Numbered from the stretch's first letter, positions 7,451 to 15,203 are shown. The stretch: DNA of 23,780 nt from DATEAX01 sp035288145 (GCA_035288145.1 DATEAX010000039.1:1-23780), one strand, 5' to 3'. Notes: generated by a model from the letters alone, not told the origin. Made by a program: numbers and translations.

Positions 7451-8461
7451 CTACTTTCCAATTGTTATATTAACATTTTTCAAGTTTTCGCCCGGGGCCA
7501 AATCGGTCGAGACGGCGCCACCGGGAAAAAAGAGAACTCTGGCTTCAACTTTATGTTTTCCTTCGTGAACATTGGGAATCAGATAATCTCCTCGCAAGTT
7601 GGTAAGACCAATCGCCCGGCCATCTAGATAGATGGTTGCCGGCATGAGCAAGGGGTAATTCCCGGCCATCTGAACTCTCCCCCCGACCGAGCCGCCAACA
7701 TTAGATGGCAAAGCTTCCATAGTGATATCCATGATGTTTTCCGAAAAGCAGGCCAAAGAAACGGCAAAACTGGCATCTTTGTACCCCCTTGATTTGGCAG
7801 TAATCGTGTGCGAGCCAAAAGGAACAATCCAGTCAAAATCTCCCTCGGCATTGGGCGAACCCGCGCCATCAATCTCGGTGGCAACAGTTAAAATCTTTTG
7901 GGAACTTGTTTTATCAAGGATTTGGCCGGAAAGCGATGAACCATACCATTCGAAATGCATCGCGTCGCGTTCGCCCGGCCAATCGCCGCCCCAGGCAAAA
8001 CCGTATTTTTTAAAAATATCAATAATTTGCCCGGGAATGTCTGTTTGGGGTGGTCCGTAGTTTCCCGGCTGATAAGGATTCGTTTCGGGATTTAAGTCCA
8101 CGGCAATCCCCCAAGAGTGTAAAGATCGGCCGCCGCCGCTTATTTTTGAGCGGTAATTGTAACTCGTGACATTGGTAAAATTATAGCCGGTTTTAGCGTC
8201 ATTAACTTCTTTTTGAACATGGTCAAGATAAGGGGCAACTAATTCGTGAATCAAGATTTCATGACCAAAGAGATTATAACTTACCAAACGACTTCCCGGC
8301 GGTCCGAAAAAGTTGGAAATCTGGTTGGAACCTTGGCAGCCGACGACGGCTTCGGCGCCGGTTCGGATAATGCCGGCGGCCTTAAGCCAAAAGTAAATTC
8401 CAAAAATAATCCCAATAAAAATCAAAATAGCCAAAATAATCAATTTGGTTTTAATCTGCAT
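7451..8461 (-). CDS. M15-family D,D-carboxypeptidase/endopeptidase with C-terminal PEGA-like domain
   Basis: 336 aa. An N-terminal membrane helix (about 5-30) anchors an extracytoplasmic zinc peptidase of the VanY/M15 type, which trims or cuts peptidoglycan stem peptides. The zinc-ligand pattern is visible: SLHSWGIAVDLNP gives H115 and D122, and DAMHFEWYG gives H169. The last third holds two beta-rich segments, one of them PEGA or carboxypeptidase-regulatory-like (about 257-330, GGRVQMAGNY... IYLDGRAIGLTNLRGDYLIPNV, then EGKHKVEARV). The start ATG has AAAGGGA about 8 nt upstream. It is the first gene after 5S rRNA in the direction of transcription. Confidence 0.87.
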   Translation of the reverse strand: MQIKTKLIILAILIFIGIIFGIYFWLKAAGIIRTGAEAVVGCQGSNQISNFFGPPGSRLVSYNLFGHEILIHELVAPYLDHVQKEVNDAKTGYNFTNVTSYNYRSKISGGGRSLHSWGIAVDLNPETNPYQPGNYGPPQTDIPGQIIDIFKKYGFAWGGDWPGERDAMHFEWYGSSLSGQILDKTSSQKILTVATEIDGAGSPNAEGDFDWIVPFGSHTITAKSRGYKDASFAVSLACFSENIMDITMEALPSNVGGSVGGRVQMAGNYPLLMPATIYLDGRAIGLTNLRGDYLIPNVHEGKHKVEARVLFFPGGAVSTDLAPGENLKNVNITIGK

Positions 8462-8481
8462 AATGAGTCCCTTTTTATTTT

Positions 8482-8520
8482 ACTAAAAAACCGGCTCATA
8501 TGCCACTATAGTGCTTCCCA
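8482..8520 (-). terminator. Possible terminator after 5S rRNA
   Basis: Downstream of 5S on the minus strand there is a CACTATAGTG palindrome, then GGC-ATATGA-GCC followed by GGTTTTTT. The second stem is short. It is the only T-rich stop candidate between 5S and the M15 gene. Confidence 0.4.
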
Positions 8521-8530
8521 TCGTAATCTA

Positions 8531-8652
8531 AATGTTGGCGCTGATCTACTTTCCCAGCCCCTTGCGGGGCAAGTATCATCGACGCTGGGGTGCTTAACGG
8601 CTCTGTTCGGAATGGGAAGAGGTGTACCCACCCCGCTCCAAGCACCAACATT
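8531..8652 (-). rRNA. rrf: 5S ribosomal RNA
   Basis: About 118-122 nt. The ends pair (AATGTTGGTGCT with GGCGCCAACATT), and the body holds the conserved TTCCCATTCCGAACAGAG and the GCGTCGATGATACTTGCC hairpin arm. It follows 23S by about 140 nt on the same strand; the spacer holds one copy of the GCTG-rich repeat family. Confidence 0.95.
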
Positions 8653-8664
8653 TAGACGGCGAAG

Positions 8665-8752
8665 GAATATGTTAGCTATCGGCTGACCGCTTACGGCTTA
8701 CTGCTATAATAGTTACCTTTTAGCGGTTATCTGTCAGCTGAATGCTGTTAGC
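8665..8752. repeat. GCTG/TTAGCGG-rich inverted repeat, copy 1 (5S-23S spacer)
   Basis: Two arms built from GTTAGC/GCTGACCGCTTACGGC-type units flank an AT-rich centre (TATAATAGTTACCTT). The same arm-AT-arm architecture recurs at 11,436-11,536 inside 23S helix 45 and at 13,117-13,215 upstream of 23S. Confidence 0.6.
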
Positions 8753-8760
8753 TTTATGCT

Positions 8761-8788
8761 TCATCAGTGCCTTGATAGTTGTTCTACC
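8761..8788. repeat. 3' arm of the 23S precursor processing stem
   Basis: These 28 nt are the inverse complement of 13,081-13,108 with one mismatch. They would form a long duplex outside the mature 23S ends, the normal RNase III substrate in bacterial rRNA precursors. Confidence 0.85.
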
Positions 8789-9071
8789 TATAAAGTTTTT
8801 CTCGGTCTATTAGTACTCCTCGGCTGAACACCTTACGGCGCTTACACCTAGAGCCTATCAACCCGGTGGTCTTCCGGGAACCTAAAACGAAGTCTAATCT
8901 TGGGATGGGCTTCCCGCTTATATGCTTTCAGCGGTTATCCCAACCGAACTTAGCTACCCAGCGATGCTCTTGGTAGAACAACTGGTACACCAGAGGTTCG
9001 TCCGCTCCGGTCCTCTCGTACTAGGAGCAGCCTCCCTCAAACTTCGAACGCCCACAGCAGATTAGGACCGA

Positions 9072-9827
9072 CAGTCTGTTACTTGATAACCACATCATTT
9101 ATATGAAATATATCTGTGGTGTCCCGTCATTTCTGCGGGATCTGAATATCGCTATTCAGCTCGGACTATGTCTTCCTCGCCTTATTCAGGCGGGTTCTTC
9201 GTATAGTCTCTGAGGATTCCAAAGCAGTAATTAAGTCTTCCTTTTTGCGGATACGTCGTTGGCCAGATTGATTCATTTTATAAGCCAAGTCAACAATCTT
9301 TAATAACCCTTTAATGTTTCTGTGTTGACCTTGATGAACTAATCTGACGATTTGAGCAAAAATTTCGAAATCTTTTTGCTTCTTAGTTTTAAGTGAATAA
9401 GTTTCAAAAAATGGAATTACCCTTAAAAGCAAATCTTTCCTATTTCTTATGATATAAACTAATGTTTTATCTTTAGATTTAGGATGATTTTCTTTTATAT
9501 AGCCACAACCAAAGAGCTTTTGAACAAGTTCTAAAACCTGTTTGCTCTCGCAATGTTGAGAGAGATGAAATTCTGGCATCACTGAAATACTTGCACTTAA
9601 ATCATCTCTTTTTGAAAATGCTATATGGAAACTTCCTTCACCATCAACTAAACCAACGACGTACCCGCAAAGATACTGTTTTGGTCTTTCCTGCTGGTTG
9701 TCTGCACTAGTCGGTTTTTTACGATTCATATTTTTAGTATAAAGCGTACCGATAGATTCTGCAAGTCCTATTAGGACTACAGAGTTCCCAGCATATAGAA
9801 GAATTTATAGACAGCTTGTTATGTTCT
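9072..9827 (-). mobile_element. Group I intron in 23S rRNA (after about E. coli 2604), 756 nt
   Basis: The 5' exon ends in U (GACAGU) and the intron's last base is G, as group I splicing requires. An internal guide GCUGUC 12 nt into the intron pairs with GACAGU, leaving the diagnostic U-G wobble at the splice site (P1). Near the 3' end AAGACATAGTCC is a classic P7 strand, followed by a P9-like hairpin (CTGAATAGCGATATTCAG). Joining the exons restores GACAGTTCGGTCC. A LAGLIDADG gene occupies the middle, and its stop codon lies inside the P7 strand. The site is in the peptidyl-transferase domain. Confidence 0.88.
9166..9729 (-). CDS. LAGLIDADG homing endonuclease of the 23S group I intron
   Basis: 187 aa. 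One LAGLIDADG motif, CGYVVGLVDGEGSFHI (about 21-36), so it should act as a homodimer that cuts the intronless 23S site and drives intron spread. Supporting family features: the FGCGYIKENHPKSKDK strand-loop (about 93-108) and the RNRKDLLLRVIPFFETYSLKTKKQKDF-type segment. Both ends are basic. The start ATG has no Shine-Dalgarno site, as is usual inside folded intron RNA. The TAG stop is part of the intron's P7 strand, so coding and ribozyme sequence overlap. The same family occurs in the 16S insertion at 17.7-18.2 kb. Confidence 0.9.
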   Translation of the reverse strand: MNRKKPTSADNQQERPKQYLCGYVVGLVDGEGSFHIAFSKRDDLSASISVMPEFHLSQHCESKQVLELVQKLFGCGYIKENHPKSKDKTLVYIIRNRKDLLLRVIPFFETYSLKTKKQKDFEIFAQIVRLVHQGQHRNIKGLLKIVDLAYKMNQSGQRRIRKKEDLITALESSETIRRTRLNKARKT

Positions 9828-10208
9828 ACTGTCTTACGACGTTCTGAACCCAGCTCGCGTACCCTTTTAATTGGCGAACAGCCAAACCCTTGGGACGTAC
9901 TTCCGCCCCAGGATAGGATGAGCCGACATCGAGGTGCCAATCCGCGCCGTCTATGTGGACTATTGGGCGCGATCAGCCTGTTATCCCCGGAGTAGCTTTT
10001 ATCCGTTGAGCTCCGACACTCTCACAAGTCGTCGGAGGATCACTAACTCCTGCTTTCGCATCTGCGCGAGATGTATCTCTTGCAGTCAAGCTGGCTTATG
10101 CGTTTGCACTTTCACTCCGATTTCCATACGGAGCAAGCCAACCTTTGAACGACTCCGTTACAATTTAGGAGTCAACCGCCCCAGTTAAACTACCCACCTG
10201 ACACTGTT

Positions 10209-10522
10209 CCTCCACACCTTTGAGCACTAATTGATGCTATTTTGAATTCGATGCTTCAACATTCCATAGGCCTTCGAATATCTTTTTAGCTTTTTTCTCT
10301 AGTACGAGCATCAATCTCTGATTTGTAGGCTTCGTAATATACTATCTCCCAATTTCTTGTGGACTTTGTATATTTACTTTTGCCATTTCTATGCTCGTTA
10401 AAACGTGATTTTAAATTAGAAGTGTAACCAAAATATAATGTGTCATTGTCCAAACTTCTCAAAATGTAAACATAATGCATAACTTAATTTTATCACGTTA
10501 CTAGTGCTCAAGGGTGTGGAGG
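10209..10522 (-). mobile_element. Helix-79 insertion in 23S rRNA carrying a GIY-YIG gene
   Basis: The flanks 10,209-10,229 and 10,502-10,522 are inverse complements over 21 nt with one mismatch, starting CCTCCACACC and ending in CACTA. The exon sequence on either side matches 23S around E. coli 2190 (TTTTGATTCTAAC) and 2220 (ACAGTGTC.GGTGGG), so this is the L1-stalk helix 79 with its loop replaced by about 270 nt. A stem with an ORF at its tip resembles an RNase III-excised intervening sequence rather than a splicing intron; no group I signals are visible. Confidence 0.75.
10227..10480 (-). pseudogene. GIY-YIG endonuclease, frameshifted near residue 63
   Basis: The intact part (10,286-10,480, 64 aa) reads MHYVYILRSLDNDTLYFGYTS, then LKSRFNEHRNGKSKYTKSTRNW and IVYYEAYKSEIDARTREKS. 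This is the GIY-YIG core with Y5, the YFGYTS strand, R25 and H29. The family normally continues KKLKxYG..LKxRI. That tail is present in the next frame (LKRYSKAYGMLKHRIQNSIN, stop at 10,227-10,229) and joins perfectly if the A6 run at 10,291-10,296 had seven A's. So it is either a one-base deletion, slippage on the A-run, or a sequencing error. The full protein would be about 84 aa. Its stop would lie in the terminal stem of the insertion. Confidence 0.78.
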
Positions 10523-11418
10523 TTAGAATCAAAATTCCAACAGGGTGGTGTTGCACTTGCCCCCGCCTTGCGGCGAGGTCCCACCTACTCTATACAATCG
10601 AAATTTTGATCCAATATCAAGCTATAGTAAAGCTTCACGGGGTCTTTCCGTCTTGCTGCGGGTAACCGGCATCTTTACCGGCATTGTAATTTCACCGAGC
10701 CTTTCCCAGAGACAGTTTTCAGACCGTTATGCCATTCGTGCGGGTCGTAACTTACACGACAAGGAATTTCGCTACCATAGAACGGTTATAGTTACCGCTG
10801 CCGTTCACTAGGGCTTAAGTTCAGACCTAGCTCCGACTTGCGTCGGAGATCAATCCTCCCCGTAACCTTCTAGCACTGGGCAGGCATCAGCCCCTATACA
10901 TTCCAAAGATTGGTTAGCAGGGACCTAAGTTTTTGGTAAACAGTCGCCTGAAATACGTTTGCTGCGTCCCGCCTTACGGCGGGAAGTCCTTATTGCTAAC
11001 GTACGGACGTTTTTTTGCCGAGTTCCTTTGGGAAAGTTAGCTCGATCACCTTGGTATCCTCTACCCATCTACCTGCGTCGGTTTGCGGTACGGATACTTT
11101 AAGTAGTGGATGGCGATTTTTCTTGTCGAAACTTCAACTGTTTATTGCAACCATAAGCTTTAAACAACCTCTGCTCCGCGTCATCGCCATATAATCTTAA
11201 AGTAGTGCAGGAATATCAACCTGCTGTCCATCTCTCGCCAAAGGCGGATTAGGACCGACTAACCCCCCGCCGATTATCGTTTCGGGGGAAACCTTAGATA
11301 TTTGGTGGGCCGATTTCTCATCGGCCTAATTCGTTACTCATACCAACATTCTCACTTCTTAATCGTCCAGCAATCCTTACGGATCACCTTCACTCAACTA
11401 AGAACGCTCCCCTACCAT

Positions 11419-11553
11419 ACTGCGCTCCGCGCAGTAGCAAACCGCTAACCGCAAACGGCAAACAGCTATTTGGAATCTTATTATAAATTATAGTAATTCC
11501 TTATAGCCGTAAGCTGTAAGCGGAATGCTGTCAGCCATTGTGCGAAGCACAAT
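11419..11553 (-). repeat. Helix-45 insertion in 23S rRNA (GCTG-rich repeat, copy 2)
   Basis: Where E. coli has a short helix 45 (GCGGCAGCGACG... to GGGTAGGGG), this gene holds two small perfect hairpins (ACTGCGC/GCGCAGT and ATTGTGC/GCACAAT) around a repeat element. Its arms contain ACCGCTAACCGC and AGCCGTAAGCTGTAAGCGG around an AT centre (CTTATTATAAATTATAG). The element closely matches the repeat upstream of 23S at 13,117-13,215. Helix 45 is a classical bacterial intervening-sequence site. Confidence 0.75.
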
Positions 11554-11637
11554 ATCCGCATCTTCGGTGGTAATTTTGAGCCCCGTTGAATTTTCGGCGC
11601 CATAAACCTTGACCAGTGAGCTGTTACGCTTTCTTTA

Positions 11638-11668
<31 letters not shown>

Positions 11669-12166
11669 TTGTCTAAGGATTACAACATCCTTTTCCACTT
11701 AAATTACACTTGGGGACCTTAGATGGCGGTCTGGACTGTTTTCCTCTCGACTGTGAAGCTTAGCCCCCACAGTCTGACTGATTTGCTCTAAATCTTCAGA
11801 ATTTGGAGTTTGATTGGTCCGCCGGCTTTCGCCAGCGAGACCATCCAGAGCTCTACCTCTGAAAACCAAACAAACCGCTATACCTAAATATATTTCGGGG
11901 AGAACCAGCTATTTCCGGGTTCGATTAGCATTTTACCTCTATCCACAAGTCATCCCACAGTTTTGCAACACTGTTGGGTGCGGGCCTCCCCTCGCCGGTT
12001 AAGGCGGGTTCACCCTGCTCATGGATAGATCACCCGGTTTCGGGTCTAGTATGTGCCACTAAACGCCCTTTCAGACTCGCTTTCGCTACGCCTCCATCCA
12101 AAATGGACTTAAGCAATGCGACACATAGCTAACTCGTTGGTTCATTCTACAAAAGGCACGCCATAA

Positions 12167-12356
12167 CGGTGTCTCGCTAACGCTCGCCACCTAAATTTAA
12201 AAATCAAAAATCAAAAATCAAAATGATAATGTAAAATCCAAAATTAAATAATGCATTTTACATTTTAATCTTTCATTTTGCATCCTGCCTGTCGGCAGAC
12301 AGGTTTTGAGATTTGCATTTTGCATTTAAGCGGTGTCGAACGTGAGTGAGACACCG
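12167..12356 (-). repeat. Helix-25 insertion in 23S rRNA (AT-rich)
   Basis: Flanks 12,167-12,191 and 12,332-12,356 form an imperfect 25-bp inverted repeat beginning CGGTGTCTC. Between them is AT-rich sequence with AAAAATC and ATTTTGCATTT tandem-like units and a CCTGCCTGTC/GGCAGACAGG hairpin. Exon flanks match the E. coli 530-565 region (helix 25), the other classical intervening-sequence site. No ORF of note. Confidence 0.75.
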
Positions 12357-12407
12357 CGCTGACTCCTTGTAAGCATATGGTTTCAGGTACTATTTCACTC
12401 CCCAATT

Positions 12408-12456
<49 letters not shown>

Positions 12457-12690
12457 GGAAGATATTTAGTCTTGGAAGATGATCCTTCCATTTTCCCTCT
12501 AGGTTTCACGTGTCTAGAGGTACTTGCCCCCGATACCCAAGGGTGTCGGGATAATTATTACAGGCAATATCTCATTTTCGTCTACGGGGCTATTACCCTC
12601 TTTGGCGGCCCTTTCCAGATTCCTTCGACTAATAAAATATTCTTATAATAATCAGACTTTTCCCCGTTCGCTCGCCGCTACTTAGGGAAT

Positions 12691-12803
12691 CACAAATAAA
12701 TAAATGCGAAATGCAAAAATCAAAATGCAAAAATACTATTTGTAAATAGTAAATTACACTCTAATTTTGCAAAGCATTTACTCATTTCTCACTTTTGATG
12801 AGT
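12691..12803 (-). repeat. AT-rich insertion in 23S domain I
   Basis: Lies between GAAAAGAAAACAAC and GATTCCC, which are only a few bases apart in E. coli (around 210-220). It contains AAATGCGAAATGCAAAA and AAAATTAGAGTG-type units and a TTTACTATTTACAAATAGTA inverted repeat. It shares the AAAATGCAAAAATC words with the helix-25 insertion, so both may derive from one repeat family. Confidence 0.65.
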
Positions 12804-13080
12804 GTTGTTTTCTTTTCCTCGCCTTACTAAGATGTTTCAGTTCAGGCGGTGCCCTTCCCGACGAGCTTGCGCTGTCGGGATAGCCGTGGTTTACACGGCT
12901 GGGTTTCCCCATTCGGAAATCTCCGGATCAAAGGATGTTTGGTTCCTCCCCGAAGCGTATCGCGCACCTACCGCGTCCTTCATCGGTCTTCCGTGCCAAG
13001 GCATCCTCCATATGCTCTTATGAAAAACTTTGTCTATGGCCCCACTCCGTCTTTGATTTCTCTCAGACTTCGAGGGGCGT

Positions 13081-13108
13081 GGTAGAACAACTACCAAGGC
13101 ACTGATGA
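13081..13108. repeat. 5' arm of the 23S precursor processing stem
   Basis: Pairs with 8,761-8,788 over 28 nt with one mismatch. The boxA-like element at 13,110-13,125 sits right next to it on the upstream side. Confidence 0.85.
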
Positions 13109-13109
13109 T

Positions 13110-13125
13110 TAAATTGTTAACGAGC
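13110..13125 (-). promoter_or_regulatory. boxA-like antitermination element before 23S
   Basis: GCTCGTTAACAATTTA differs by one base from the E. coli rrn boxA region GCTCTTTAACAATTTA. boxA binds NusB-S10 and helps rRNA transcription avoid termination. Confidence 0.65.
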
Positions 13126-13215
13126 TGACAGCTCACCGCTGACCGCTAACAGCTATTAGGTATTTTATTATATCTCCTTATAGCCGTAAGCTGTTTGCCG
13201 TAAGCTGTTTGCTCT
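13117..13215. repeat. GCTG/TTAGCGG-rich inverted repeat, copy 3 (upstream of 23S)
   Basis: Arms with AGCTGACAGCTCACCGCTGACC and two tandem copies of GCCGTAAGCTGTTT flank an AT centre (TATTTTATTATATC). Shares long stretches with the helix-45 copy, for example CCTTATAGCCGTAAGCTGT. Confidence 0.65.
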
Positions 13216-13226
13216 CTTATGGTTTG

Positions 13227-13250
13227 AAAAAATCCCGCTCGAGCGGGACT
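13227..13250 (-). terminator. Intrinsic terminator in the 23S leader
   Basis: TCCCGCTCGAGCGGGA (13,233-13,248) followed on the minus strand by TTTTTT. A textbook terminator, but located between the promoter at 13,369-13,396 and 23S on the same strand. Confidence 0.8.
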
Positions 13251-13305
13251 AAACACAGGTCTATTTTTAAAACAATAAAGTTTATGCTGAAAATAGCTTT
13301 TATGT

Positions 13306-13344
13306 TTAGCCGCACACCCCCTTCAAGTTGTCTATGCGATACAT
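13306..13344 (-). CDS. Possible 12-aa leader peptide upstream of 23S
   Basis: ATG at 13,342-13,344 reads MYRIDNLKGVCG then TAA. AGAGGAG lies 8 nt before the ATG. It lies after the 23S promoter and before the leader terminator, the position of an attenuator leader peptide. Such short frames arise easily by chance. Confidence 0.25.
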   Translation of the reverse strand: MYRIDNLKGVCG

Positions 13345-13368
13345 CTGTCTTACTCCTCTGACATTTTG

Positions 13369-13396
13369 ATTTTAACACAAGGCCATTTTTTGTCAA
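13369..13396 (-). promoter_or_regulatory. Promoter of the 23S-5S transcription unit
   Basis: TTGACA at 13,391-13,396, spacer 16, TAAAAT at 13,369-13,374. It starts a leader of about 135 nt that reaches the terminator at 13,227-13,250 before 23S. The leader could alternatively be a free small RNA. No second good promoter lies between the terminator and 23S; TATAAT at 13,167-13,172 lacks a -35. Confidence 0.75.
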
Positions 13397-13418
13397 GGGC
13401 AAGCAAAACCAAGATAAC

Positions 13419-13463
13419 GGGAAAAACGCCTCCTTGAAGTCAGAATTGTTCGTTTTTCCCGTC
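13419..13463. terminator. Hairpin after the TM-helix channel-like gene
   Basis: ACGGGAAAAACG pairs with CGTTTTTCCCGT over 12 bp, with a 21-nt loop. It lies 5 nt past the stop of the gene at 13,468-14,145. No separate U-tract follows, but the T5 run lies in the 3' arm. Confidence 0.55.
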
Positions 13464-13467
13464 TCTC

Positions 13468-14145
13468 TTACTTTAATTCTTTGCGGATTTTTTCCAAAAT
13501 TTCCTGGGCGGTATCTTTGCCACCCAGACCGAACGCCAGACCACCGGCAATGGCCAAAAAGGCCACTAAACCGATGAAGAGGGTTCGAATCAGTGATTCG
13601 GCAATGCCCAACTGAACCAAAACGGCTAAAAAGGTAAAAACAATTATCGCGTAGCGGACAATCGCGGCAACAGCTTCAGCAGCGCTGAAATTCGCAGCCA
13701 GCATCGCTCCTTTGACAACATTGGCAAGAAAATTAGCCAAGACCAAGCCGATTAGGAGAATCGCCCCGCTGGCAACCACGGCGGGTACAAAAGTTAAAAT
13801 CCGATCCAAGAAGTAGGCGACATCGGGTAACTTAAGGGTGTTGGCGGCGGCAATGAAAGAAACCAAATAGATAATCCATTTCGCCACTGAAGAAAAAAGG
13901 ACCGTCGTGTCTTTGCTGATATTGCCTTTTTTTAAGATGTCTTCGACTTTTGCTTTTTCAAAAAGTGTCTGCAGACCGATAATTCGGAACAAGCGGTCAA
14001 TCACCAGGGCGACAATCATTGCCACAATCCAACCTAAAACCAAAATAATCGTCGCACCAATTAGGTTGGGCAGAAAATTAATAAATCGGTCCCAGATAGT
14101 TATCCAAGAATCATTGACGGCCGATAGCCAATCCTGTAAAACCAT
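13468..14145 (-). CDS. TM-helix-repeat membrane protein (mechanosensitive-channel-like, no MscS beta domain)
   Basis: 225 aa with four or five hydrophobic helices (about 24-50, 86-102, 117-147, 162-182, 186-208). Each repeat has the form long helix plus polar turn (ATIILVLGWIVAMIVALVIDRLF; ILLIGLVLANFLANVVKGAM), and it ends GGLAFGLGGKDTAQEILEKIRKEL. This is the conserved TM-helix family related to the pore of small mechanosensitive channels; the MscS beta and C-terminal domains are absent. AAGGA lies 6 nt before the ATG. It sits between tRNA-Ala and 23S, in what would be the rRNA spacer of other bacteria. Osmotic or ion-flux roles are inferred only. Confidence 0.8.
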   Translation of the reverse strand: MVLQDWLSAVNDSWITIWDRFINFLPNLIGATIILVLGWIVAMIVALVIDRLFRIIGLQTLFEKAKVEDILKKGNISKDTTVLFSSVAKWIIYLVSFIAAANTLKLPDVAYFLDRILTFVPAVVASGAILLIGLVLANFLANVVKGAMLAANFSAAEAVAAIVRYAIIVFTFLAVLVQLGIAESLIRTLFIGLVAFLAIAGGLAFGLGGKDTAQEILEKIRKELK

Positions 14146-14259
14146 ATTTATTCCTTAAGAAAAATTAGAACTATTGGATAGCTCGACCTTTACGATTAAA
14201 ATTGAGCGTTCTATCCACCCCCAAGTTATTTCAGATAGACCCATAAATCAAGAAGTTTG

Positions 14260-14715
14260 TCAAGTGCCAAGCCCCTTTTGAGAACTTTCTTCAACTCCGC
14301 TTTTGGACTTGAATTCGTATTCCTCTTTGATTATCTTCGCCCCTTTTTCGATTTCAGCTAAAACCTTCATTGCCTCCCGGGTCATGTAGGCCGTGCCGTA
14401 GGGATTGCCGTCCGGTGCCTTTTCCAAGTTTAGAAATTCAAAGGCCCGAGCATCTTTTTCCTGCATCGCCTGAAGTTCCTGTTTAGTGGCTAAAATGCCC
14501 ACATTCGGATGTTCGCGCGCACCGGATGAAAATGTCCCCACCGGCGCCTCAAAAACCGTTAATCTTACCGGAGTAAGATCTTTTTCCGTCTCTTCCAAAT
14601 TGGGCATCTCCTCAATCACCCCATTCATATACTTCACTGCCGGCCGCCTTTCCTCCGCTGTCTGCTCGACCATTTCTTCCCCGCTTAGTTCTCCCCCAAA
14701 TGTTTCCTTACCCAT
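14260..14715 (-). CDS. Hypothetical acidic cytoplasmic protein
   Basis: 151 aa, no signal peptide or membrane segment. Rich in Glu/Lys; middle part reads LTVFEAPVGTFSSGAREHPNV, then MQEKDARAFEFLNLEKAPDGNPYGTAYMTREAM. AAAGGAG five nt before the ATG makes the start convincing. It begins 30 nt after the 3' end of tRNA-Ala and may share its transcript. I do not recognise the family. Confidence 0.7.
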   Translation of the reverse strand: MGKETFGGELSGEEMVEQTAEERRPAVKYMNGVIEEMPNLEETEKDLTPVRLTVFEAPVGTFSSGAREHPNVGILATKQELQAMQEKDARAFEFLNLEKAPDGNPYGTAYMTREAMKVLAEIEKGAKIIKEEYEFKSKSGVEESSQKGLGT

Positions 14716-14745
14716 AAATTCTCCTTTCGAGATTATTTATTTTTT

Positions 14746-14817
14746 TGGACCTGGAGAGAATCGAACTCTCAACCTCATCATTGCAAATGATGCGTTCTAC
14801 CATTGAACTACAGGCCC
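14746..14817 (-). tRNA. tRNA-Ala(UGC)
   Basis: 72 nt plus no encoded CCA. Acceptor GGGCCTG pairs with CAGGTCC, with the G3-U70 wobble that marks alanine tRNAs. The anticodon arm is CATCA-TTTGCAA-TGATG (anticodon TGC); the T arm is GAGAG-TTCGATT-CTCTC. Discriminator A is followed by an A-run. Together with tRNA-Ile it keeps the classical order of rRNA spacer tRNAs. Confidence 0.96.
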
Positions 14818-14857
14818 GCGCTCCCCTCCTTCTTCAAGGAGGGGCTAGGGGTGGTTA
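14818..14857. repeat. C/G-run hairpin repeat, distal to the DUF559 pseudogene
   Basis: CCCCTCCTTCTTCAAGGAGGGG forms an 8-bp hairpin followed by CTAGGGGTGG. It touches the 5' end of tRNA-Ala and belongs to the same sequence family as the repeat at 15,201-15,272 on the other side of the DUF559 remnant. Confidence 0.65.
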
Positions 14858-15203
14858 ATTCTTTAACAATCTTTTCCAACACCCCGTCTATATTTTCAAT
14901 AATATCTCTGTTCGTAAAACGCAAAAATTTTATATTATATTTTTCAATCTGGCTCTATCTTACTAAATCATTTTTTTGATTTTTACCATAATGAGTATCG
15001 CCATCAATCTCGATTGCTAATCTTGTTTGTGGACAATAAAAATCAACAACATATTGGTTAATCCCATATTGCCGGCGAAATTTATACCCAAATATCTGCT
15101 TTGCACGCAACTTTTGCCAGAGTACCTTTTCAGGTGCTGGTATATTATGCCGTAATGTCTGACGCAGTATTTTATGTGATTTGTTATTGAAAATTTTTAT
15201 CAA
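14858..15203 (-). pseudogene. DUF559 (Vsr/restriction-endonuclease-like) gene with an in-frame amber codon
   Basis: The first part (82 codons, ending at 14,955) reads LRHNIPAPEKVLWQKLRAKQ, then FGYKFRRQYGINQYVVDFYC and LAIEIDGDTHY, the catalytic core of DUF559, a small nuclease-fold family related to very-short-patch-repair enzymes. A TAG at 14,955-14,957 stops it after NDLVR. The same frame continues with family-like sequence SQIEKYNIKFLRFTNRDI and ENIDGVLEKIVKEL. One C-to-T change (CAG to TAG) explains this. The start is TTG at 15,201-15,203; the ribosome site AGGAGGGG lies in the flanking repeat. Either a recent pseudogene or an amber read-through; its neighbours use TAG as a normal stop. 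Confidence 0.8.

Noticed and set aside
13217..13402. 61-codon minus-strand frame upstream of 23S
   Set aside because: Its start overlaps the -35 region of the 23S promoter and its end contains the terminator hairpin; not plausible as a protein.
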